Source: Halostella limicola (GTDB lineage Archaea > Halobacteriota > Halobacteria > Halobacteriales > Natronoarchaeaceae). Taken from it: DNA of 64,000 nucleotides. This document shows, in pieces, positions 9,587 through 16,130 of this stretch (positions are counted from its first letter, which is position 1; each line of letters starts with the position of its first letter). The DNA lies in the NCBI RefSeq assembly GCF_003675875.1, contig NZ_RCDI01000003.1, positions 248,001-312,000 of the forward strand. The letters are read 5' to 3'. The position numbers and the translations under genes were made by a program. The notes under the pieces are model-generated. The model saw only the letters and a list, made by a program, of their open reading frames with translations, did no database searches and was not told the DNA's origin.

Positions 9587-10744
9587 TCATCGTTTCCGCC
9601 ACCTCACCAGTGCGAAACCGGACGCCGCGAGCGGCACGAGCGCGAGCGCCGACGCCCCGTACCTCGTCGGTCCGTCGGCCGGAAGCAGGGCGTCGTCCCC
9701 GACCGCGACCGTCCCGGCGTCCGTCCCGCTCACGCTCACCGCGAACCGCCCGGACCGCTCGACGCGACGCTCGAAGTCGACGGTGCGGCGCTCGCCGGCC
9801 GGCACGGCGACGCGCTTCGTCTCCACGACGGTCCCGGCGACCGCCAGCTCCGCGGTGAAGACGCCGCTCGCGTTCCCCTCGTTCGCGACCGTCGCCGCGA
9901 CCGCGAGGCGGTCGCCGGGTCGCAGGTCGCGGTCGCTCACCGTGACGTTCGTCACCGAGAACGACGGCGCGGGGTCGCTCGCCGGCGACACCGTGACGAC
10001 AGTCGCGTCTGCGTCGACGACGCCGACCTCGTACTCCCCGGCCCCCTGGAACCGCCGGACGAAGGTCACCTCGCGCGTCTCGCCGGGCGCGACCCACACC
10101 AGGCGTTCGTCGACGACGACGCCGTCGACGCGGAGCCGGACGGGGTGCTGGACGATCCGCTCGCCCACGTTCGAGACCGTCGCCGTCACTTCGACGGCCT
10201 CGCCGGCCCGGACCGCGGTTCGGTTGAACCGCGCGTCAACCGTTATCTCGCGGTCGACCTCGTCCTCGGCGTCGCCCGGGTCGCGCTCTCCGCACCGAGC
10301 GACGACGGTGACCGAATCGAGCGAGAGTTCGTCTCCGTGGCGCGCGTCCGCGCGAACGCCGACGGCTATCGTCTCGCCCGGCGACACCCCAGCGGCGTTC
10401 GAACGGCCGTCGATCGACCGCGACGGGTCGCCGCCGCGGTAGAACGTGACGCCCTCGGCGTCGTGCACGACGGCGATCCGCGCCCTCTCGTCGCAGGTCG
10501 ATGTGACCGTGAACACGTCGTCGACGGTCGTCTCCGCCTCGTCGTTCAGCGACTCAAGCGTGACGGCGATCTCGCCGTCCTCGACGCTGGCGTACTCGCC
10601 GTTCGGCCCGTCGTGCGGGGCGAGGGTGACCGCCTCGTTTCGGTCCTCGCCGACGCTGCTCGCACCGGTGGAAACGGCTCCGCCGACGGCGGCGGCTATC
10701 CCCGCGAGAACCAGGAGTCCGACGATGAGTTGCCGTCGTTTCAT
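9587..10744 (-). CDS. DUF1102-like secreted protein with CARDB repeats and C-terminal anchor
   Basis: A 385-residue surface protein. A signal segment (residues 6-28) is followed by a domain carrying LNDEAETTVDDVFTVT (66-81). This matches the motif LNDNAVTTVAPAFTVT of the next protein upstream, so the two are related. Two CARDB-type beta domains follow (about 165-265 and 268-350, each with VTATVSNVGE or VAATVANEGN). A membrane helix at about 362-380 ends in the basic RWRKR. This suits a membrane-bound adaptor or tip that shares the fibre-subunit fold. It is 13 bases upstream of the signal peptidase gene, in one operon. Confidence 0.8.
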   Translation of the reverse strand: MKRRQLIVGLLVLAGIAAAVGGAVSTGASSVGEDRNEAVTLAPHDGPNGEYASVEDGEIAVTLESLNDEAETTVDDVFTVTSTCDERARIAVVHDAEGVTFYRGGDPSRSIDGRSNAAGVSPGETIAVGVRADARHGDELSLDSVTVVARCGERDPGDAEDEVDREITVDARFNRTAVRAGEAVEVTATVSNVGERIVQHPVRLRVDGVVVDERLVWVAPGETREVTFVRRFQGAGEYEVGVVDADATVVTVSPASDPAPSFSVTNVTVSDRDLRPGDRLAVAATVANEGNASGVFTAELAVAGTVVETKRVAVPAGERRTVDFERRVERSGRFAVSVSGTDAGTVAVGDDALLPADGPTRYGASALALVPLAASGFALVRWRKR

Positions 10745-10777
10745 TGCTCGGGTCGCTGATCGGACGAGTCGGTCCCG

Positions 10778-11314
10778 TCAGGCCTGGTACTTCGACTCGT
10801 CGGCCTCGATCCGGATGACGTTCGCGTTGGTCGGCGTCCCGGTGTCGGAGTCGACTTCCATGTCGACGGTGACGCTTCCACCGGAGGTGAGGTTGTTGTC
10901 GTCGCCCGATGCCGGGTAGGTGGTCATGTCATGGCTGTTCGTGTTCGAGGTGAAGGAGAAAGCCGACACCTCCGAATTATTGTCGGTGTCCATCGCGCGG
11001 ACCCGGACCGCGACGTTCTGGCCGCCGTTGTTGGTGACCGTGAAGGCCGGGGCCACGGTCGTGACGGCGTTGTCGTTCAGGTTGTCGAGATTGAACTTCA
11101 GTTCGCTACTGCTGTTGCCGTCGTTGGTCACGAGGGCGGTGTCCGCGTTCGCGCTGAGCTGGAGCAGGGTGGACGAGTTGTTGTCGTCAGTGACGGAGAT
11201 GTTCACCGTTCGGTCAGCCTCCACTTGGCTGAACGCGCCGGAGCCGAACGCGGCGCCGCCGCCGACCGTTGCCGTTGCCAGTCCGATCAGAAGGTTACGT
11301 CGATTCGTTCTCAT
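10778..11314 (-). CDS. DUF1102-like Asn-rich secreted subunit, candidate TasA/bundling-pilin type fibre protein
   Basis: A 178-residue exported protein, first gene of the minus-strand cassette. The N terminus (RRNLLIGLATATVGGG, then GSGAFSQVEADR at 24-35) resembles SipW-dependent signal regions of TasA/CalY-type proteins. The mature part is beta-type and rich in Asn, Ser and Thr, with several N-glycosylation sequons. That composition is unlike most proteins in the window. Motif LNDNAVTTVAPAFTVT (79-94) is shared with the following gene product. TasA-family subunits polymerise into matrix fibres or bundling pili; that this protein does so is inference from the signal type, fold-like composition and the signal peptidase in the operon. 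Confidence 0.78.
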   Translation of the reverse strand: MRTNRRNLLIGLATATVGGGAAFGSGAFSQVEADRTVNISVTDDNNSSTLLQLSANADTALVTNDGNSSSELKFNLDNLNDNAVTTVAPAFTVTNNGGQNVAVRVRAMDTDNNSEVSAFSFTSNTNSHDMTTYPASGDDNNLTSGGSVTVDMEVDSDTGTPTNANVIRIEADESKYQA

Positions 11315-11332
11315 GATTTCGCCGAGCGGGTA

Positions 11333-11392
11333 AGGTAATATTACCTCGCTCCTGTGTCACTACAGAAACTACTAGCACTTTTTATTTTCCCT
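11333..11392 (-). promoter_or_regulatory. Promoter of the DUF1102 cassette with a 14-base palindrome
   Basis: On the minus strand an A-rich TATA-like element (gaaaataaaaagt, about 11378-11390) lies where a promoter for the gene starting at 11314 would be. A perfect palindrome AGGTAATATTACCT occupies 11333-11346, close to the predicted transcription start and 19 bases before the start codon. That is a good position for a repressor site. The transcription start is inferred, not observed. Confidence 0.5.
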
Positions 11393-11419
11393 TTGAACAG
11401 AACGAGGAATTGATTCTTA

Positions 11420-11438
11420 AGGTATTATTTAGTATCCT
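11420..11438. promoter_or_regulatory. Second, imperfect inverted repeat in the divergent intergenic region
   Basis: AGGTATTATTTAGTATCCT forms an imperfect inverted repeat whose left half begins like the 14-base palindrome 74 bases away (AGGTAAT). It lies between the divergent DUF1102 genes, in the least GC-rich stretch of this part of the window. It may bind the same regulator, or simply be the TATA region for the plus-strand gene at 11542. Confidence 0.35.
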
Positions 11439-11541
11439 CATCTCGAAAGGAATAACGGGAGCGGTACAGAAGATAGTAAAATGACAAGAGCGGAACGACG
11501 CTCACAGGCGCCCTGACGTCGGGAGACACGGAGATAGATCC

Positions 11542-12091
11542 ATGAGAGTTCTCCGAACGATCGGCATGGCGTTTCTGCTCGCCGGTGCTCTCTGCATCGT
11601 CGCGGGGAGCGGCGCGTTCGACGGCGTGGCCGCTGACCGGGGAACGGCAGTGGAGACGGTGCCCGACGAGAGCGCGTACGTGGGCGTCGACTATCCCGCG
11701 GCCGACCAGTCGAGAACCGTCCGACTGCGTAGCGAGAACGCGGACGGCGGCGGGGGGGTGTTTCTTCGGGATTTGCCTCAACTACCGCTACGACGATGTG
11801 GAGGTCGCCCTGTTTTCTGACCAGACGCCGACCGGGAACCTGTCGGTCGACAACGTCGACGTACAGGTAACGGGCGACGACATCACCGGCGGAGACGGCG
11901 TGCGCGCGGAGTCGACGCAAGACGGGCTCCGTGTCGTCCTCGGTGACTTCCGGTGTCCGTCGAGCGGTAGTTTCGGCAGTGGCGACCAGCAATCAGCCGC
12001 CGCTACGGTCGTCATCTCTTTCGAGGCGAGCGACGCGAACGTGGGAGTCGGCCTCGAACGAGAAGTAACGGTAGAGTGCGTCCCCGACTGA
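11542..12091 (+). pseudogene. Frameshifted DUF1102-like secreted protein, divergent from the cassette
   Basis: The first frame begins at ATG 11542 with a signal segment and GSGAFDGVAADR (residues 22-33), matching GSGAF-x2-V-x-ADR in the neighbouring fibre-subunit candidate. It runs into a run of seven G at 11752-11758, after which it ends at 11820 in unrelated sequence. The frame one base over continues sensibly (CFFGICLNYRYDDVEVALF onward) to a stop at 12089-12091. Six G would give one uninterrupted protein of about 182 residues with four Cys. It may be a mutation, a sequencing error in the homopolymer, or an on/off switch by slipped-strand change. I list it as broken in this sequence. Confidence 0.72.
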
Positions 12092-12184
12092 TCGCGTGGC
12101 ACGGCGACTTACACTCGCTGCGTGCGATCCTCACAGATAGCCACCGAGGAAACACTGAAAGACCGCCCCGCCGAACCAACGGCC

Positions 12185-13285
12185 ATGACCCTACAGGTCG
12201 GCGTACTCGGGTACCGGTTCATGGGCAAGGCCCACGCGAACGCGCTGGCGCGCCTGCCGATGTTCTTCCCGGACGCGCCGGACGTCGAGCGCGACGTGAT
12301 CGTCGGCCGCGACGAGGAGGCGCTTGCTGACGCCGCAGACCGCCTCGGCTTCTCCCGCACCGCGACGGACTGGCGCGACGTGATCGAGGAGGTCGACGTC
12401 TTCTACAACCTCGGACCCAACCACGTTCACGCCGAGCCCTCGATCGCCGCGCTCGACACCGGCACGCCCGTGTTCTGCGAGAAGCCGCTCGCGCCGACGC
12501 TGGAGTCGGCCCGCGAGATGCGCGACGCCGCGCGCGAGGCGGGCGTCCCGGCCGGCTGCGCGTTCAACTACCGCTTCGTCCCCGCGATCCAGTACGCGAA
12601 GAACCTGATCGAGGCGGGCGAACTCGGCGAGATACGGCACTTCCGCGGGACGTACCTCCAGGACTGGCTCGTCGACCCCGAAGCGCCGTGGTCGTGGCGC
12701 AACGACGAGGAGATGGCCGGCAGCGGTGCGCTTGGCGACCTCGGCGCCCACACGGTCGACCTCGCGCGCTTCCTCGTGGGCGACGTCGAGCGCGTGAGCG
12801 GACACCTGAAGACGTTCGTCGACGAACGGCCCGTCGAGGGCGAAGACGAGACCCGCCCGGTCACCGTCGACGACGCCTACAGCGCGCAGGCGGCGTTCGA
12901 GAACGGCGCGATGGGGACGTTCGAGGCCTCGCGGTTCGCGACCGGGCACAAGAACGACAACCGGATCGAGATCCACGGTTCGGAGGGGAGCCTCCGCTTC
13001 TCGCTGGAGCGGCTGAACGAACTCGAACTGCTCCGCGAGGGCGACCGCGGGTACGAGACGATCCTCGTCACGGACGAGGACGACCCCTACGTCGACCACT
13101 GGTGGCCGCCGGGCCACGTCATCGGCTGGGAGCACACGTTCGTCCACGAGAACTACGAGTTCCTCTCCGCCGTCGCGAACGACGGCGAGTTCACTCCCGG
13201 TTTCGAGGAGGGCTACGCCGCGCAGACGGTGCTGGACGCCATCGCGCGGAGTGATGAGAGCGGGGAGTGGATCGAGGTCGCCTAA
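12185..13285 (+). CDS. Gfo/Idh/MocA family dehydrogenase (second copy)
   Basis: A 366-residue oxidoreductase with Rossmann motif GVLGYRFMGKAH (6-17), the lysine motif EKPLAP (about 98-103) and the catalytic region GALGDLGAHTVDLARFL. I chose ATG 12185 rather than an in-frame start 63 bases upstream, because the family begins right at the Rossmann strand (MTLQVGVLG). It is only moderately like the first family member at 3812, so the two probably catalyse different steps of the same sugar or polyol route. The cassette of surface genes separates it from the isomerase gene at 6238. A partial copy of its last codons lies just downstream. Confidence 0.9.
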   Translation: MTLQVGVLGYRFMGKAHANALARLPMFFPDAPDVERDVIVGRDEEALADAADRLGFSRTATDWRDVIEEVDVFYNLGPNHVHAEPSIAALDTGTPVFCEKPLAPTLESAREMRDAAREAGVPAGCAFNYRFVPAIQYAKNLIEAGELGEIRHFRGTYLQDWLVDPEAPWSWRNDEEMAGSGALGDLGAHTVDLARFLVGDVERVSGHLKTFVDERPVEGEDETRPVTVDDAYSAQAAFENGAMGTFEASRFATGHKNDNRIEIHGSEGSLRFSLERLNELELLREGDRGYETILVTDEDDPYVDHWWPPGHVIGWEHTFVHENYEFLSAVANDGEFTPGFEEGYAAQTVLDAIARSDESGEWIEVA

Positions 13286-13352
13286 GTGGCGACCGCACCG
13301 GTCCACTCTCGGTAGAGAGCGGGGAGTGGATTGAGGTCGCCTGAACGGCGAC
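13256..13352 (+). repeat. Imperfect direct repeat of the 3' end of the Gfo/Idh gene
   Basis: The gene end at 13256-13293 (gagagcggggagtggatcga onward, through the stop) recurs at 13315-13352 with about four differences. Both copies encode ESGEWIEVA followed by a stop (TAA, then TGA). The second copy has no gene body before it. It looks like the remnant of a tandem paralogue whose body was deleted, or of a short local duplication. Confidence 0.75.
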
Positions 13353-13357
13353 GCTCG

Positions 13358-14302
13358 TCACGCCTCGGCCGCGCCGTCGAGGAACGACAGGAGGTGGTCG
13401 TTCACCTCCGTCGGCGCGTCGTTTTGCACCCAGTGGCTCGCGTCGACCAGCCGCTGGATCCGGACGGTGGGGACCCACTCTTCGATGCCGTCGAGCAGCC
13501 GCGGGGACAGCGCCTCGTCCTCCATGCCCCACAGCACCAGCGACGGCTGATCGACCCGCACCGGCGACAGCGTGGCGTCCGTCACGTCGCTGCCGTCGCC
13601 GCCGTACACGGCCTTCCGGACCCGCTGCCGTATCGTGCCGCGGCCGAGGGCGCGGTAGTAGTTCAGCGCGGCCGTCAGCGCTCCGGGCCGGCCGAGCGCC
13701 CGCTTGTAGCGGCGCACGTCCTCGTCGGTGAACGCGTCGGCGCGGACGGCCCCATCGCGAAACATCGTCTCCAGCACGCGGAAGTCCCCTGCGCGGAACC
13801 CCGCTTCCGGAAGCCGCGGCAGCTGGAAGTACAGCGTGTACCACGACCGCTTCGCCTGGTCGAGGGTGCGGAGTTCGCGCAGGAACGGCCCGGGATGCGG
13901 CGCGTTCATCGCCGTCAGCGAGGCGACCGTCTCCGGGTATCGGATCGCCGTCTCCCAGGCGACGACGCCGCCCCAGTCGTGGCCGACCACGTGGGCTTCG
14001 CCGCCCGCGACCCGATCGACCAGCGCCGCCACGTCGCGCGCCAAGGTCCCGACGCGGTAGGCGCTCACGCCGCGAGGCTTCTCGGAGACGTTGTAGCCGC
14101 GCATGTCCGGCGCGACGACGCGGTAGCCGGCGTCGGCGAGCGCGTCGATCTGGTGGCGCCACGAGTACCAGAACTCCGGGAAACCGTGGAGCAACACGAC
14201 CGGCGTCCCCTCGTCGGGCCCGGCAGCGACGTAGTGCAGGCGAACGCCGTTGACCGCCGCGTGTTCGTGCGTCCAGGCCGTCCGCGCGAGTGCTTCGCTC
14301 AT
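13358..14302 (-). CDS. Alpha/beta hydrolase, epoxide hydrolase-like
   Basis: A 314-residue soluble hydrolase. The oxyanion motif HGFPEFWYSW (39-48) and nucleophile Asp109 in GHDWGG define the epoxide hydrolase/haloalkane dehalogenase group. The catalytic His lies near residue 287 (DASHWVQND). Cap-domain tyrosines around SWYTLYF suit an epoxide hydrolase. It would open an epoxide or hydrolyse a related substrate by an aspartyl-ester intermediate. It is convergent with the preceding dehydrogenase gene, and the neighbourhood gives no substrate. Confidence 0.85.
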   Translation of the reverse strand: MSEALARTAWTHEHAAVNGVRLHYVAAGPDEGTPVVLLHGFPEFWYSWRHQIDALADAGYRVVAPDMRGYNVSEKPRGVSAYRVGTLARDVAALVDRVAGGEAHVVGHDWGGVVAWETAIRYPETVASLTAMNAPHPGPFLRELRTLDQAKRSWYTLYFQLPRLPEAGFRAGDFRVLETMFRDGAVRADAFTDEDVRRYKRALGRPGALTAALNYYRALGRGTIRQRVRKAVYGGDGSDVTDATLSPVRVDQPSLVLWGMEDEALSPRLLDGIEEWVPTVRIQRLVDASHWVQNDAPTEVNDHLLSFLDGAAEA

Positions 14303-14342
14303 CGTTCGAGTGTACGGGCGGCAGGAAGAAAAGGGAGGAGGC

Positions 14343-15194
14343 CTAAAGCTCGCGCCGACCGGTGTCGGTGATCACCACGTCGAGCAGGTCGACCGGCGTC
14401 GCGTCGTAGCTCGGGTTCACCACGTCGAACCCCTCGGTCGGCTCGCGGATCACCTCGCTCGCGGAGCGGAACTCGTTCTCGAAGACGAACCCCTCCTCGA
14501 TGATCTTCGCGCCGGAGCCGACGACGGTCATCGGCACGCCGACCCGCTCCGCCGTCGCCGCGATGGGGAAGGTGCCGACACGGTTGTACAGCTTCTCGTC
14601 CGCGATGCAGGTCATCCCGGTGACGACCCGGTCGACCTTCTCCAGGACGTGCCCGCTTGCGGCGTCGGCGACGAGCGTCGGATCGACGCGGTCCATCTGC
14701 GCCAGCGTCCGCACCGTCTTCCGGCCGAGGTAGCGGGGCCTCGCCTCCGTCACGTACACCTCGAAGTACTTGCCCTCCTGCACGGCGAGTTCGAGCGCTT
14801 CGAGGAACGTCGACGAGTAGGCGTGGGTCAGCAGCGTCGTCCCGTCCTGCAGCATCGACGCGGCGTTGGCCGCCGCCTGTCTCTTGCCCGACTCCACGTC
14901 GTCGACGACCCGCTCGATCACGTCGGCGAGGCGATCTTTCGCCGCGCCGACGGTCTCGTCGTCGGCGTCGAGCACCGACTCTTCGACCTCGCGGAGGGCG
15001 TTCTGAAGCGAGGCGTGCGAGGGGTTCGCCCGGCGGAGCGTGCTGCTGTTTCGCTCCAGGTCGCGGTGGAACTCCTCGACCGTGGCGAACTCCCGGTCGA
15101 GCAGCTCCCCCAGCGCGCGCGTCGCTTTGACGGCGACGACGGAGGAGCTGTGGGTCTGCATCTCCTCGATCTCCTCGACCGTCTCGTCGATCAT
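14343..15194 (-). CDS. eIF-2B alpha/beta/delta-like protein (ribose-1,5-bisphosphate isomerase family)
   Basis: A 283-residue protein of the eIF2B/methylthioribose-1-phosphate isomerase superfamily. Typical C-terminal motifs are visible, such as HAYSSTFLEAL, VTEARPRYLGRKT and VDRVVTGMTCIADE followed by a Rossmann-type end. I used ATG 15194 (MIDETVEEIEEM), because the 40 residues upstream in frame are not conserved-looking and overlap a probable promoter. Archaea use relatives for ribose-1,5-bisphosphate isomerisation in nucleoside salvage. Whether this one is that enzyme or a related protein of unknown role I cannot tell. Confidence 0.82.
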   Translation of the reverse strand: MIDETVEEIEEMQTHSSSVVAVKATRALGELLDREFATVEEFHRDLERNSSTLRRANPSHASLQNALREVEESVLDADDETVGAAKDRLADVIERVVDDVESGKRQAAANAASMLQDGTTLLTHAYSSTFLEALELAVQEGKYFEVYVTEARPRYLGRKTVRTLAQMDRVDPTLVADAASGHVLEKVDRVVTGMTCIADEKLYNRVGTFPIAATAERVGVPMTVVGSGAKIIEEGFVFENEFRSASEVIREPTEGFDVVNPSYDATPVDLLDVVITDTGRREL

Positions 15195-15615
15195 ACCGTG
15201 ATCCTGACCGCGGCCCGACAAAGCCCTTGCGACCCCCTGCCGGGGTTTTCGGTCGGACCACGAGGCACTCGGATAGTCCGGCGTCACTGCCTCCCACCCT
15301 TCGCACTCGAGCACGGCCGTTCGGCTCTTCGAGGGTGCTGGTCACCGAGGGTTTATCAACGAGGCCGGGACCAGACCCGCCGTGATCTGACGAACCGCCG
15401 CGAGGGCGGACGAGGCGGGTGTACGGCGATCCCCCTCGCGGACTCACGAGCCGTCTGTTCGCTATCGTAGAAATTGAAACCAGTTACACATCGAACGGCT
15501 CTCCGGGTGCCGTTCGAGTGTGTCATCGCGTTCAATTTCTACTACAGTCAGGGAGCGGTCTGCGAGCGGCACCCGACCCGTCGGAGATAACTTCGCGCGG
15601 CCCGTACGGGTCGTC
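15195..15615. other. Intergenic region of 421 bases with a hairpin element
   Basis: The divergent region between the eIF-2B-like gene and a zinc-ribbon gene. It holds a TATA-like gggtttatcaac near 15347, the inverted-repeat element at 15467-15542 (own entry) and a TATA-like gagataactt about 27 bases before the GTG at 15616. I see no convincing gene in 15195-15466; the open frames there are short and unlike any family I know. Confidence 0.6.
15467..15542. repeat. 76-base imperfect palindrome (MITE-like or structured RNA)
   Basis: Outer arms gtagaaattgaa (15467-15478) and ttcaatttctac (15531-15542) are a perfect 12-base inverted repeat. Inside, acacatcgaacggc and gccgttcgagtgtgt are nearly complementary around a short loop. 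The whole could fold into one long hairpin. It could be a miniature inverted-repeat element, the terminal remnant of an insertion sequence, or a structured leader RNA. A repeated copy elsewhere in the genome would decide; I see none in this window. Confidence 0.55.
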
Positions 15616-15915
15616 GTGGTCTCCGTCACCTACACCTGCCCGTACTGCGACGCCGTCGTGTCCATCGACCGGGACCCCTACCTGCGGGACAAGTCCGTCA
15701 CGATGGACCCGCAGGGCGACCGCGAGTACGCCGCGACGACCGGCGACTACGAGGACGCCGACGGCATCGAGTTCGTCTGTATCGGTGATCCGGACGATCC
15801 GGACGACGGCTGCGGGCGAACCTTCTACCTGAACTACGTGAAGTACGAGGACGGGCGTGAGGTCGACGACGGTCCGTCGCTCGAAGACACCCCGCGGTTC
15901 GACTTCAACCCATGA
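15616..15915 (+). CDS. Small zinc-ribbon protein, haloarchaeal
   Basis: A protein of about 99 residues with CPYC near the N terminus and a second cysteine pair around FVCIGDPDDPDDGCGRTFYL, so it probably binds one zinc. The rest is acidic. I chose the GTG at 15616 because a TATA-like gataac lies about 27 bases upstream, as in leaderless haloarchaeal genes; an ATG at 15520 falls inside the hairpin element. The last four bases overlap the next gene (ATGA). Function unknown; such small zinc ribbons often bind nucleic acid or proteins. Confidence 0.65.
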   Translation: MVSVTYTCPYCDAVVSIDRDPYLRDKSVTMDPQGDREYAATTGDYEDADGIEFVCIGDPDDPDDGCGRTFYLNYVKYEDGREVDDGPSLEDTPRFDFNP

Positions 15916-16130
15916 ACGACGACGTACTCGACGAACAGCGCGAGCTCGTATCGCTACTGGAAGACGCCGGCTGGGACGTCACCGAGGCCGAGGTGTCCGT
16001 CTACGAGAGCCCCTGGGAGGACGACGACTCGCCGGAGGCGACGGTGTCGCTCACCGCCCGGAAGCTCTTCGAAGAAGAGTCGGACGACGGCGACGGTGAC
16101 GACGACATCAGCGAGTTCCGGATCGGCTAA
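15912..16130 (+). CDS. Small acidic conserved protein, unknown function
   Basis: A 72-residue, strongly acidic protein (ELVSLLEDAGWDVTEAEVSV then a D/E/S-rich end). It has no Cys and no membrane segment. It overlaps the zinc-ribbon gene by four bases (ATGA), so the two are probably translated together. Its stop codon overlaps the end of the convergent rtcB gene. I do not recognise the family. Confidence 0.65.
   Translation: MNDDVLDEQRELVSLLEDAGWDVTEAEVSVYESPWEDDDSPEATVSLTARKLFEEESDDGDGDDDISEFRIG

Noticed and set aside
7456-9858. An 800-codon open frame on the plus strand
   Set aside because: It runs antisense to the DUF5305 and signal peptidase genes, is extremely Arg/Asp/Val-rich and has no recognisable domain. 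High-GC genes give such shadows.
14299-15470. Long open frames on both strands across the eIF-2B-like gene
   Set aside because: Arg/Gly/Val-rich shadow frames; the eIF-2B-like frame shows clear family motifs and they do not.
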